Shown piece by piece: positions 1 through 6,702 of a stretch of 7,180 nucleotides of DNA. A program made the translations under genes and the position numbers. Under the pieces are notes generated by a model. That model was given only the letters and a program-made list of their open reading frames with translations. It had not been told where the DNA came from and did no database searches. The stretch covers positions 1 to 7,180 of the forward strand of contig DDSN01000045.1 in assembly GCA_002343395.1 (NCBI GenBank), written 5' to 3'. Source of the stretch: Hyphomonadaceae bacterium UBA2389. GTDB lineage: Bacteria; Pseudomonadota; Alphaproteobacteria; Caulobacterales; Aquidulcibacteraceae. The number at the start of each line of letters is the position of its first letter. The first letter of the stretch is position 1.

Positions 1-511
1 CCCCGCCCGCGCACGGCCCCATGATGACGCTGATTTGCGGGATCACGCCCGAAGCCAGAATGTTGCGCTGGAAGATGTCGGCGTAGCCGGCGAGGCTTTC
101 CACGCCTTCCTGAATGCGCGCGCCGCCGGCGTCGAAAATGCCGACGATCGGCGCGCCGTTCTTCATCGCCATGTCCTGCACCTTGCAGATCTTGGCGGCG
201 TGCGTGGCCGAGAGCGATCCGCCCAGCACGGTGAAGTCCTTGGAGAACACGTAAGCGAGGCGACCGTTGATGGTGCCCCAGCCGGTGACGACGCCGTCGC
301 CCGGAATGTTCTGATCGGCCTTGCTGAAATCGTTGGGCCTCGGCTCGACGAACATGTCGTATTCTTCGAACGAGCCCTCATCCATCAGCAGTTCAATGCG
401 TTCGCGCGCCGTAAGCTTGCCCTTGGCGTGTTGCGTGGCGTGGCGCTTTTCGCCCCCGCCCGCGCGCGCGGCGGCGCGTTTGGATTCAAGGGTTTCGATG
501 ATGTCTTTCAT
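1..511 (-). CDS. pccB: Propionyl-CoA carboxylase beta chain (carboxyltransferase subunit), N-terminal part
   Basis: The gene starts at ATG 511-509 and runs off the low-coordinate edge after 170 codons; family members are about 510 residues, so roughly a third is visible. The product would be the cytosolic carboxyltransferase subunit that moves the carboxyl group from biotin on the alpha subunit to propionyl-CoA, giving methylmalonyl-CoA. Visible family signatures are the N-terminal KLTARERIELL segment (residues 32-42), IPGDGVVTGWGTINGR (69-84), FSKDFTVLGGSLS (89-101), an acyl-CoA-site motif DAGGARIQEGVESLAGYAD (127-145) and MGPCAGG at the edge (164-170). The motif is usually DSGG; Ala128 (codon GCC, 130-128) replaces Ser. 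It begins 7 bp after the TPR protein C stop, with no strong Shine-Dalgarno, so it is probably translated by coupling. Acetyl-CoA or another acyl-CoA carboxylase is possible, but the N-terminus fits PccB best. Confidence 0.93.
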   Translation of the reverse strand, partial: MKDIIETLESKRAAARAGGGEKRHATQHAKGKLTARERIELLMDEGSFEEYDMFVEPRPNDFSKADQNIPGDGVVTGWGTINGRLAYVFSKDFTVLGGSLSATHAAKICKVQDMAMKNGAPIVGIFDAGGARIQEGVESLAGYADIFQRNILASGVIPQISVIMGPCAGG

Positions 512-518
512 GGGACGC

Positions 519-1280
519 CTACTGCCGCCTGCGTTGCGCAATGCGATCTTGGAGATTTGGCAAATCGGGCCAGCGTGCGGCCGCGTCCTCGTAGACGGCG
601 TCCGCGTCGACCTTGCGGCCCAACGCCTCCAACGCCATCGCGCGGTTTATCGAAAGCACCGGCGCCTGCACCCCAGACGATGCAATTTCGTCAAAAATCG
701 CGAGCGCCTCAGCCGCGCGCCCAAGCATCAAAAGCGCCGCTCCACGACTGTTCTTCGCGTCGATATGGGCATAGTCCAGTTGAAGCGCCTCAAGGGCGGC
801 ATCGAGCGATTCCTGGCCCTTACCCAATCCCCGCAGAGCGCAAGCCAGCACGTTCCACGCCTCGGCGGTCTTGCGTCTTGACAACTCATGCCGCGCGGCG
901 CGTTCGGCCTCGGCGTGGCGGCCTGCGCGATACGCGGCTTGCGAAAACGCCAACGCCAACCCTGGCCATTCGCGGTCTATTCGCAATGCGGCGTCGTAAG
1001 CGTCGGTTGCAGCGGCATAGTCTCCCGCCGCGAAGTACACGTGGCCCAGAGCGATTCTGTGTCTCAACGACTCCGGCTCGGACGCAACAGCGGCAAGAAG
1101 CAAACGCTGCGCTTCGCGCGGGTTGCGCTGTTCGCTTCGGATCATGCCGAGCATGTGCAACGCGTCCGCCGGCGCGCGTGAGAAGTCTGGCCAGCTTTTC
1201 TGCAGCAACGCATCCGCGGCGGAGGGATTGCCCGCCCTGACGAGTTGCTCCGCCTCGTCTAACACCTTGTCTGATTCCAT
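519..1280 (-). CDS. TPR-only protein C, paralogue of the N-terminal half of TPR/oxygenase B
   Basis: This 253-residue protein consists almost wholly of about seven TPR-like helix pairs (about residues 4-240), with typical spacing of small and aromatic residues such as ALGHVYFAAGDYAAATDAYDAAL near 75-98. No signal peptide or membrane segment is seen, so it is probably cytosolic. It aligns along its whole length with the first part of the neighbouring oxygenase B: SWP then LHMLGMIR matches SWP then LHLVGVIR; WPGLALAFSQAAYRAGR matches FPGVRIAYARVALAAGR; SSGVQAPVLSINRAMALEALGR matches its counterpart near residues 184-205 of B. It ends just after the position equivalent to WPQNVNAHRALAN in B, with no linker or oxygenase domain. 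ATG 1280 is supported by GAGGA nine bases upstream. It lies 52 bp after B and 7 bp before pccB. Its role is unknown; a protein-binding scaffold is likely from the TPR fold. It could be a partial duplicate of B that has been kept intact. Confidence 0.85.
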   Translation of the reverse strand: MESDKVLDEAEQLVRAGNPSAADALLQKSWPDFSRAPADALHMLGMIRSEQRNPREAQRLLLAAVASEPESLRHRIALGHVYFAAGDYAAATDAYDAALRIDREWPGLALAFSQAAYRAGRHAEAERAARHELSRRKTAEAWNVLACALRGLGKGQESLDAALEALQLDYAHIDAKNSRGAALLMLGRAAEALAIFDEIASSGVQAPVLSINRAMALEALGRKVDADAVYEDAAARWPDLPNLQDRIAQRRRQ

Positions 1281-1289
1281 TTGCGCGTG

Positions 1290-1294
1290 TCCTC
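1290..1294 (-). promoter_or_regulatory. Ribosome binding site of TPR protein C
   Basis: GAGGA on the minus strand lies nine bases before ATG 1280. It is one of the few clear Shine-Dalgarno-like sites in the window. It supports ATG 1280 over the out-of-frame ATG at 1311. Confidence 0.5.
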
Positions 1295-1332
1295 GTGTGC
1301 TTGCTCAGCATGACGCCCCGCTGCTGATCAGG

Positions 1333-3132
1333 TCAACCGGGCAGGGCGTCAAATGGGGCGGTCATCCGTTCGCCCGCGCTGAATGGGATGGTGCCGTGCC
1401 ACATGTACGAGGGGAAAAGCACGAGGCGCCCAGCCACGGGCCGCACGATCTTCTCAGCCGTACACCCCGGCGTCGGCCACCGCGGCTCCCCAAACTTGAT
1501 CCACCCCTGGCGTCCCTCGCCGGTTTCAACGACGTCCGGGACCTGGACATAGTAGGCTGAGCTGATCCATCCCGCCGGGTGCAGGTGATTGATGTGATAG
1601 CCGTCAGGCTTCAGCTTGACGGACCAGGCCCCCACGAGCCTATAGGCGCCCGTTTTGCGGCCGCTCCAAGGATGGCTTGGATCAGGCTTTCCCATGGCGT
1701 CCATGTAGGCGTGGATGGGCTCGTGGAGAGCGGCCAAATACGCGCGAACCTCTGGGTCGTCGACGTGCAACAGGCTCCTTGACGTCTGCGAACCGCCGCG
1801 CAGCGATTGGTCCAGCGGGTGCGCGGCCAAGATGTGCAATTTGTTCAAGCTCGCCGCCAGCGCTTCGTTAAACGCAGCAATGTTGGCGAATCCTGGCGGC
1901 GTCGGCATGTCGTATGCGCGCACCATAAGATCGTAATCACATAGCTCGCGATATCGTGGGCTCCCGATCTGGCGCAGCGCCATGGTTTCATAGCAAATCC
2001 ACTCTTGATTGAGCGGTTGCGCGAGTCGGGATGGTTCGATCTCGCGGAGCGCTTCATCACCGCGCCCGAGGCGCATCAGAGCACAAGCCAAGTTGCCGCG
2101 AATCTGCGTCGAAGCAGGCGCCGCCGCCACGGCGGCGCGAAGGTACGGCAGCCCCTCGCCCGTGCGATCCATCTCATCGAGCAAAACGCCCAACGACGCC
2201 GACAGGGCAATGTCGTTGGGAGCGTGCGCGAGCCCCTCCCGCAGCAGCTCTTCCGCACGCTCTCGTTCATCCGCGCGGCGCAACAGATCGGCGCACGCAA
2301 CGCGCATCGCCACGGCGTCGCGATTCTCGCGAACCGCGACTTCAAAGTCGCGGGTAAACCCGACGGCGTCGCCGCGCATCCATCGGCAATTGGCGAGCGC
2401 ACGATGCGCGTTCACGTTCTGCGGCCAGTGCCGAACGGCTTCATAGAATACAGCCTCCGCCTCCTCTGCGCGCGTCAAATTGGAGAGGACCGTGCCTCGC
2501 GTAAAGGCATGGGCCGGAGCGACGGCGCCGCTCTCGGCGAGCCGATCTAGATCGGCCAACGCGTCTTGGTTTCGTCCGAGGCTCGCAAGAATGGTGGCGC
2601 GAAGATGTAGGCTGGTCGCTGACGGCGATATCGCCAGTGCGGCATCGACCGACGCGAGCGCCTCTTCGAAACGCTCCTGCGCCATCAAAGCGCGCGCCGC
2701 AAGCTCAAGCGCAGCGCCGTGAGGCCGCTCTGCTAGCTCCAGCTCCAGCGCGCTTAATGCTTCCGCAGCGCGCCCCGCCGCCAAGGCCACACGCGCGTAG
2801 GCGATTCGAACCCCGGGGAAACGAGGCTCCAGCGCCAGCGCCGCCGCTAGAATGTCGGCGCCTGGTTCGGGAAGTCCCGCTTGGGCAAGCGTTTCGCCAA
2901 GCGCGATCAGATGGCGCGCCTGTTGCGGCTCCGCCGCCGCCGCGCGGCGCAAGAATACTTCCGCCTCGGCCCACCGTCCTTGCTTACGGCGGATCACGCC
3001 GACAAGATGGAGCACTGACGCAGGCCCCTGTTCGAGCGCCGGCCAGGACGCGCGCAGTGCATGTTCCGCGCCCTCGACGTCGCCGCTCGCGAGACACCGC
3101 TCGGCGGTTATGATGTCGTGCTCCTGACTCAT
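1333..3132 (-). CDS. TPR repeat protein with C-terminal 2OG-Fe(II) oxygenase domain (protein B, probably active)
   Basis: This is a 599-residue protein. TPR-like repeats fill about residues 1-375. A linker typical of these TPR/oxygenase proteins follows: CDY at 398-400, then YDMPTPPGF, HPLDQSL from H438 and GGSQTSRSLL. The C-terminal double-stranded beta-helix (about 490-599) resembles the putative 2OG-Fe(II) oxygenase family Pfam 2OG-FeII_Oxy_5. It has NHLHPAGWISSAYYV with H516 and H518, LVLFPSYMWHG with H579, and GERM with R589. From the family fold, the three His are the likely iron ligands and the Arg the likely 2-oxoglutarate anchor. The protein probably hydroxylates a protein bound by the TPRs; the substrate is unknown. 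ATG 3132 is chosen because it forms an ATGA overlap with the ATP12 stop. A GTG at 3162 would add ten residues that overlap ATP12. No signal peptide is seen. It is paralogous to A (3899-5710) and C (519-1280). Confidence 0.88.
   Translation of the reverse strand: MSQEHDIITAERCLASGDVEGAEHALRASWPALEQGPASVLHLVGVIRRKQGRWAEAEVFLRRAAAAEPQQARHLIALGETLAQAGLPEPGADILAAALALEPRFPGVRIAYARVALAAGRAAEALSALELELAERPHGAALELAARALMAQERFEEALASVDAALAISPSATSLHLRATILASLGRNQDALADLDRLAESGAVAPAHAFTRGTVLSNLTRAEEAEAVFYEAVRHWPQNVNAHRALANCRWMRGDAVGFTRDFEVAVRENRDAVAMRVACADLLRRADERERAEELLREGLAHAPNDIALSASLGVLLDEMDRTGEGLPYLRAAVAAAPASTQIRGNLACALMRLGRGDEALREIEPSRLAQPLNQEWICYETMALRQIGSPRYRELCDYDLMVRAYDMPTPPGFANIAAFNEALAASLNKLHILAAHPLDQSLRGGSQTSRSLLHVDDPEVRAYLAALHEPIHAYMDAMGKPDPSHPWSGRKTGAYRLVGAWSVKLKPDGYHINHLHPAGWISSAYYVQVPDVVETGEGRQGWIKFGEPRWPTPGCTAEKIVRPVAGRLVLFPSYMWHGTIPFSAGERMTAPFDALPG
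3129..3132 (-). other. ATGA stop/start overlap, ATP12 to TPR/oxygenase B
   Basis: On the minus strand the codons read GTA GGA TGA for the end of ATP12, while ATG AGT CAG starts oxygenase B within the same four bases. This arrangement normally couples translation by re-initiation, and it fixes the start of B at 3132. It ties production of the oxygenase to that of the F1 assembly factor. Confidence 0.75.
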
Positions 3133-3845
3133 CCTACATCCAATGCAACTAGGAACGCGCACACGGCTGCGAAGTCGTTTTCCAACTGCGTCAACCTCGC
3201 CCGCGCGACTTCATCTTCTCCCCAATGCTCGATGCTCCACAGCTCATCCAGCGCCGCAGCCTCGAAAGCCTCGCGTGCGGCCAGGCGCCCTCTGAGCACT
3301 GCGAACGCGATGAGACATGAACCCGACAGCCCAGCGCATTGCGCCAACGCCGTCAGTTTGTAGTCATCCTCCGTTAGAGCAAGCGCGCGCAGATTGGAGC
3401 GTAGCGCCGCCGCTTCGGGCGCGGCGATCACGCCTTGCACGATCGGGAAAGCGACGCCAAACTCTTCGTTTCCCCACTCCATCAGCGGGTTCCAGGTTTG
3501 ATCCTGCCGCGCCACCAACTCCGCTGGACCCGATGCCCGGTAGCAGCAAAGATCAGTCTCCGAAAAAGAAGCGACGAAGTCCGCGCGCGCGGCCCGGTCG
3601 TCTTGGACCAAATCAACCGCGACAAATCCGAGCTTGGTGATCGGCATTGTTGAAGTGTCGAGTTGCTCGCCTTGCGCTGCCCACTCCTCCGCGCAGCGTT
3701 CGGCAAGCGCCCGCGACGGTAGAATGAACTCCCTGCCCGCAGCCGTCTTCAGCGGGCGGTCATCCAACATGACGCGGAATCCCCCGTCTTTCGGCGCCAC
3801 CTCGGCCCGCGCATAGAAGCGCCGCGGCGAATGTGCTTGGTCCAT
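3129..3845 (-). CDS. ATP12-family F1-ATPase assembly chaperone
   Basis: The product is 238 residues, normal for alphaproteobacterial ATP12. In mitochondria Atp12 binds the free F1 alpha subunit and prevents its aggregation before the alpha/beta hexamer assembles; a similar cytosolic role is expected here. Family features are an N-terminal FYARAEVAPKDGGFRVMLDDRPLKT segment (read in two overlapping parts, about residues 10-34), LPSRALAERCAEEWAAQGE (about 42-60), MPITKLGFVAVD (about 67-78), a central QTWNPLMEWG, and a C-terminal LWSIEHWGEDE helix region whose acidic residues match the conserved functional acidic stretch of the family. ATG 3845 was chosen. An in-frame TTG at 3854 has a GGA six bases upstream and would add three residues, so the start is uncertain. 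The gene lies between the two TPR/oxygenase genes, 53 bp after A and overlapping B by ATGA. It looks intact. Confidence 0.92.
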   Translation of the reverse strand: MDQAHSPRRFYARAEVAPKDGGFRVMLDDRPLKTAAGREFILPSRALAERCAEEWAAQGEQLDTSTMPITKLGFVAVDLVQDDRAARADFVASFSETDLCCYRASGPAELVARQDQTWNPLMEWGNEEFGVAFPIVQGVIAAPEAAALRSNLRALALTEDDYKLTALAQCAGLSGSCLIAFAVLRGRLAAREAFEAAALDELWSIEHWGEDEVARARLTQLENDFAAVCAFLVALDVG

Positions 3846-3898
3846 GGGGCACAAATAGCATCCAACCCCGCCCGCGCCATCGGCCCGTGACGCCGCAC

Positions 3899-5710
3899 TC
3901 AGCTGGGCGTGACGACGAACTCAGCCGTCAATCGCTCCGCGCCTTCAAACGGCATGACGCCTTGCCAAAAATACGACGGGAAAAGCACGAGCTGACCAGG
4001 CTTGGGCTCAATCATGCGTTCCGGTCCGCAGCGAGGAGGCGGGCGATTTGGCTCGCCCAGCCGAAGCCAGCCGTTGTGGGCCGTGCGTGGATTTTCCGCG
4101 GGCAAATGCGCCGCGACGTAGACCGCGCTAATCCAGCCGCGATCATTGACATGGTTTGGCTTGTGGCCTTCTCGCAGCAGCCGGACAGAAGTCAGGTTCG
4201 CGTACTTGTAGTGTTTGCCGCGCCGCCTCAGCACCGGCGCCGCCCCGTCCGCCGGCAAGCGATTGATGTAGTCGCGCACGGCGACGTCCGCTGAGGCCAT
4301 GAAGGTCTTCACGATCGGGTCAGGCAGCGTCAGCAGGGAACGCCCAGTCTGCGACCCGTTCTGGAGTGTTTGATCAAGCGGGTGGGCGTTCACGCGGTGC
4401 TGGTTGCGGAGGAAATCCGCGAGCGCCGCATTGAAGCTCTCGGCGGTGAAAAAGCCCTGTGGCGCTGGCACATCATAGACGCGCACAAGTTTTTCGTAAT
4501 CGCACAGCGCGGCATAACCCGGGTCGCCCAACAGACGCATGGCTGTCGCTTCGCAGGCGATCAGATATTGTTCGTCCGGATCATGCTCTTGCAGCGCGCG
4601 CGCGATCGTGAGCGCATCGGAAGGGCGTCCCGCGCGCAACAGCGTGGAGAGCATGTTTCGCTGCGCCGTGCGCGACCCCGGCGCCTGGCTGGCGGCGCGT
4701 TGGAGTATCTGAAGCGCATCGCGCGGTCGATCCAACTCATCCAACACGATCGCGTATGCGGTGAGCAGCGCGGGCGCGTCGGGCGCGTAGCGCATCGCCT
4801 CCTGCAGGGCCAGCAACGCCTTCTGGTGATAACCGCCGCGGTGGAGAGCGTCCGCGCACGCCATGCGCAACGCAACATCGCTGGGCCGGCGCCACTGCAG
4901 CTCCGCCTCCGCGACCGCGGTGCAGTTCTCGCCTTCTCCACGCAAGAGCCGAATGCGCGCCAAAACGCCGTGCAGTTGTGTTGATCCTGGCCATGCCTGG
5001 ACCGCCTGCTCGGCAGCGGCCTCGGCGTCCTTTTTGCGCCCCGCATAATAAAGCGCGCGAATGAAACTCATCGCGAGATCGGGCGTGTCGAGGTCCTGTT
5101 TGGCCAGGCGTTCGTAGTATTCGAGCGCTTCGCCGCCGCGCCCAACTTTCTCCAGCGCGACGGCGTAGTTGTAGAGCAAGCCGCGCATCTTCGGGCCGAA
5201 CCGCAGCGCCGCCTCGGCGGCTGCAAGCGCTTCATCATGACGATCCAACGCGCGGTGGACTTGATAGAGCAGTGTCCAGGATTCGGCATGCGGCGCCGCG
5301 CCCACGTAGGCGCGCGCCTCCTGCTCGGCTTGCGCCAAGTCCCCCGCGTTGAGATAGCAGCGCACGAGATTTGCGCGCACCGCTGACGGGTCTTCAAGCA
5401 ACGTCATCGCGGCGCGGAAGACGCGGGCCGCCTCTGCGTGTTCCCCTTGAGCCTGAAGCACCACGCCAAGGTCGTTGTAATAAACCCCGTTGCTCAGGGC
5501 GTGCGCGATCGCGCGACGGAAAAAGCGCTCGGCGTCCTTCTGCTGGTTTTGGGTTTTCTTGATCAACCCCATCAGGTGCAGGTTCGCGGCGTCGGTGGCC
5601 AGCCGATCCATGATCGGCGCAAGAACCCGCTCAGCCCCTTCAGCGTCGCCGTGCGCGAGAAGCTCGCGGCTCGCGTTCGCGATCGCCGAGACTTCGGCGT
5701 CCTTGATCAC
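3899..5710 (-). CDS. TPR repeat protein with degenerate 2OG-Fe(II) oxygenase domain (protein A, probable pseudoenzyme)
   Basis: This 603-residue protein has the same layout as B. TPR-like repeats cover about residues 1-385, then the CDY (C403), YDVPAPQGF, HPLDQTL and NGSQTGRSLL linker, then a C-terminal oxygenase-fold domain ending LVLFPSYFWQG and AERLTAEF. It aligns with B over the catalytic region with a constant offset of four residues. H520 matches B H516 and R593 matches B R589, but N522 replaces B H518 and Q583 replaces B H579. Two of the three predicted iron ligands are therefore absent, and the GAWSV strand of B is ANLTSV here. It may bind without catalysing, or partner B. The reading frame is intact, so it is not simply a pseudogene. 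It begins at GTG 5710 in a GTGA overlap with the rluC stop; the next in-frame Met is residue 33, too far inside the TPR region. Cytosolic; no signal peptide. ATP12 follows after 53 bp. Confidence 0.87.
   Translation of the reverse strand: MIKDAEVSAIANASRELLAHGDAEGAERVLAPIMDRLATDAANLHLMGLIKKTQNQQKDAERFFRRAIAHALSNGVYYNDLGVVLQAQGEHAEAARVFRAAMTLLEDPSAVRANLVRCYLNAGDLAQAEQEARAYVGAAPHAESWTLLYQVHRALDRHDEALAAAEAALRFGPKMRGLLYNYAVALEKVGRGGEALEYYERLAKQDLDTPDLAMSFIRALYYAGRKKDAEAAAEQAVQAWPGSTQLHGVLARIRLLRGEGENCTAVAEAELQWRRPSDVALRMACADALHRGGYHQKALLALQEAMRYAPDAPALLTAYAIVLDELDRPRDALQILQRAASQAPGSRTAQRNMLSTLLRAGRPSDALTIARALQEHDPDEQYLIACEATAMRLLGDPGYAALCDYEKLVRVYDVPAPQGFFTAESFNAALADFLRNQHRVNAHPLDQTLQNGSQTGRSLLTLPDPIVKTFMASADVAVRDYINRLPADGAAPVLRRRGKHYKYANLTSVRLLREGHKPNHVNDRGWISAVYVAAHLPAENPRTAHNGWLRLGEPNRPPPRCGPERMIEPKPGQLVLFPSYFWQGVMPFEGAERLTAEFVVTPS
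5707..5710 (-). other. GTGA stop/start overlap, rluC to TPR protein A
   Basis: The TGA of rluC (5709-5707) overlaps a GTG (5710-5708) that opens the TPR protein A frame. There is no good Shine-Dalgarno in front of it (minus-strand GGGCTCAAGCC precedes the GTG), so A is probably translated by ribosomes finishing rluC. Confidence 0.65.
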
Positions 5711-6702
5711 GGCTTGAGCCCGAATGGCGCAAAGGGATCCTTGGCGTCACTCTCGTCAAACCCCAGCATGGCGAAGGCCGCGCGCATGTGCGGCGGCGTC
5801 GGCGCGATCACTTTTAGCTCCCCCCCCGAGGGGTGTGGCAGCCGGATCGCGCGCGCGTAGAGTTGCAGCGGGCCGACGAGATCGTTTGGCGTCGGCCGAT
5901 CGCATTTGTATTTTGGATCGCCGGCGATGGCGTGGCCGATTTCAGCCATGTGAAAACGAAGTTGGTGGGTTCTGCCGGTAACCGGCCGCAATCCAACCCA
6001 CGATGCGCGCTGGGCCGCTTCCGAAAGCACCACGTATTGTGTGATCGCATGGACGGCGCCTTCGTCGGTCTGCACACAGCGCTGCATCATCTCACGATCG
6101 GCGTCGTGCGCGCCCGGCGCCTTGCGCATCCACCCGCGGATTTCCCCGGTCTTTGGGCGAGGGCTGCCCACGACGATAGCCCAATAAATCTTGTCCGTGT
6201 CGCGGTCGCGGAAAGCCTCGCCGAGAGCCGCCGCCGCGCGCGGATGACGCGCGAGCACAAGGCAGCCCGATGTGTCGCGATCGAGCCGATGCACGAGTTT
6301 GGGCTTCTTCTCGGCGTCAAACTTCAACCCCTCGAGCAGACCATCGAGGTGGCGTGTCGTCTTCGCGCCGCCCTGGACCGCAAGGCCGTGCGGCTTGTTC
6401 AAGACAATCACATCGTCGTCGCGATGAATGACAAGCGCACGCACAAATTCTTCGTCCTTGCGCGAGAGACCGGACGCCGGTTGGCGCTTGTCGCCCTCGG
6501 GCAGCGGCGGCACCCGCACCACCTGCCCGGGAGATACGCGGTCCGACGCCTTCACGCGCGCGCCGTCGACGCGCACCTGCCCCGTGCGGAGAAGCTTTTC
6601 GACCTGTCCTTGAGTCAGGTGCGGATAGCGCCGGCGGAGCCACCGGTCGATCCGCGCGACGCCATCATCCGCGCGGACAGTGACTGCCTCCACCGATCTC
6701 AT
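5707..6702 (-). CDS. rluC: RluA-family 23S rRNA pseudouridine synthase, RluC type
   Basis: The 331-residue enzyme converts specific uridines of 23S rRNA to pseudouridine; E. coli RluC acts at 955, 2504 and 2580. An N-terminal S4 RNA-binding domain covers about residues 12-60, with IDRWLRRRYPHLTQGQVEKL and then GQVRVDGARVK. The catalytic domain follows, with VLNKPHGLAVQGG near 100-112, the signature LVHRLDRDTSG whose D131 is the expected catalytic Asp, and PVTGRTHQLRFHMAEIGHAI as the later family motif. Length and domain order are normal. ATG 6702 was chosen: it overlaps the crcB stop as ATGA and has GGGG five bases upstream. An in-frame ATG at 6732 would add ten residues (MLAGSGVGAR) inside crcB and lacks a spaced ribosome site. 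RluC rather than RluD is favoured by the HRLDRDTSG context, but target sites cannot be read from sequence. Confidence 0.93.
   Translation of the reverse strand: MRSVEAVTVRADDGVARIDRWLRRRYPHLTQGQVEKLLRTGQVRVDGARVKASDRVSPGQVVRVPPLPEGDKRQPASGLSRKDEEFVRALVIHRDDDVIVLNKPHGLAVQGGAKTTRHLDGLLEGLKFDAEKKPKLVHRLDRDTSGCLVLARHPRAAAALGEAFRDRDTDKIYWAIVVGSPRPKTGEIRGWMRKAPGAHDADREMMQRCVQTDEGAVHAITQYVVLSEAAQRASWVGLRPVTGRTHQLRFHMAEIGHAIAGDPKYKCDRPTPNDLVGPLQLYARAIRLPHPSGGELKVIAPTPPHMRAAFAMLGFDESDAKDPFAPFGLKP
6699..6702 (-). other. ATGA stop/start overlap, crcB to rluC
   Basis: The crcB stop TGA (6701-6699) and the rluC start ATG (6702-6700) share bases. GGGG at 6711-6708 on the minus strand could serve as a weak ribosome site. 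The overlap supports the shorter rluC start. Confidence 0.7.

Noticed and set aside
35..1240. Long plus-strand open frame of 401 codons
   Set aside because: It lies antisense to pccB and TPR protein C. Its translation is rich in Arg, Ala and Pro with no recognisable domain, as expected for a stop-poor shadow frame in GC-rich DNA.
886..1311. Alternative minus-strand frame starting at ATG 1311 near the C start
   Set aside because: It is out of frame with C, has a biased Arg-rich translation and no homology, while the C frame has clear TPR structure and a better ribosome site.
1303..1327. Possible terminator hairpin between B and C (TCAGCA and TGCTGA separated by 11 bases)
   Set aside because: The stem is only six base pairs, the loop is large and no T-run follows on the minus strand, so it does not look like an intrinsic terminator.
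2005..2550. Plus-strand open frame of 181 codons opposite protein B
   Set aside because: It is antisense to the TPR region of B and shows no domain or ribosome site.
3846..3898. Possible hairpin or regulatory element in the 53-bp gap before ATP12 (GGGG paired with CCCC)
   Set aside because: A four-pair stem with a 16-base loop is expected by chance in GC-rich DNA; no promoter boxes are seen.
1412..3991. 14-bp identical repeat (GGGAAAAGCACGAG on the plus strand at 1412-1425 and 3978-3991)
   Set aside because: It encodes the shared LVLFP motif of the two oxygenase domains, so it reflects paralogy and not a separate repeat element.
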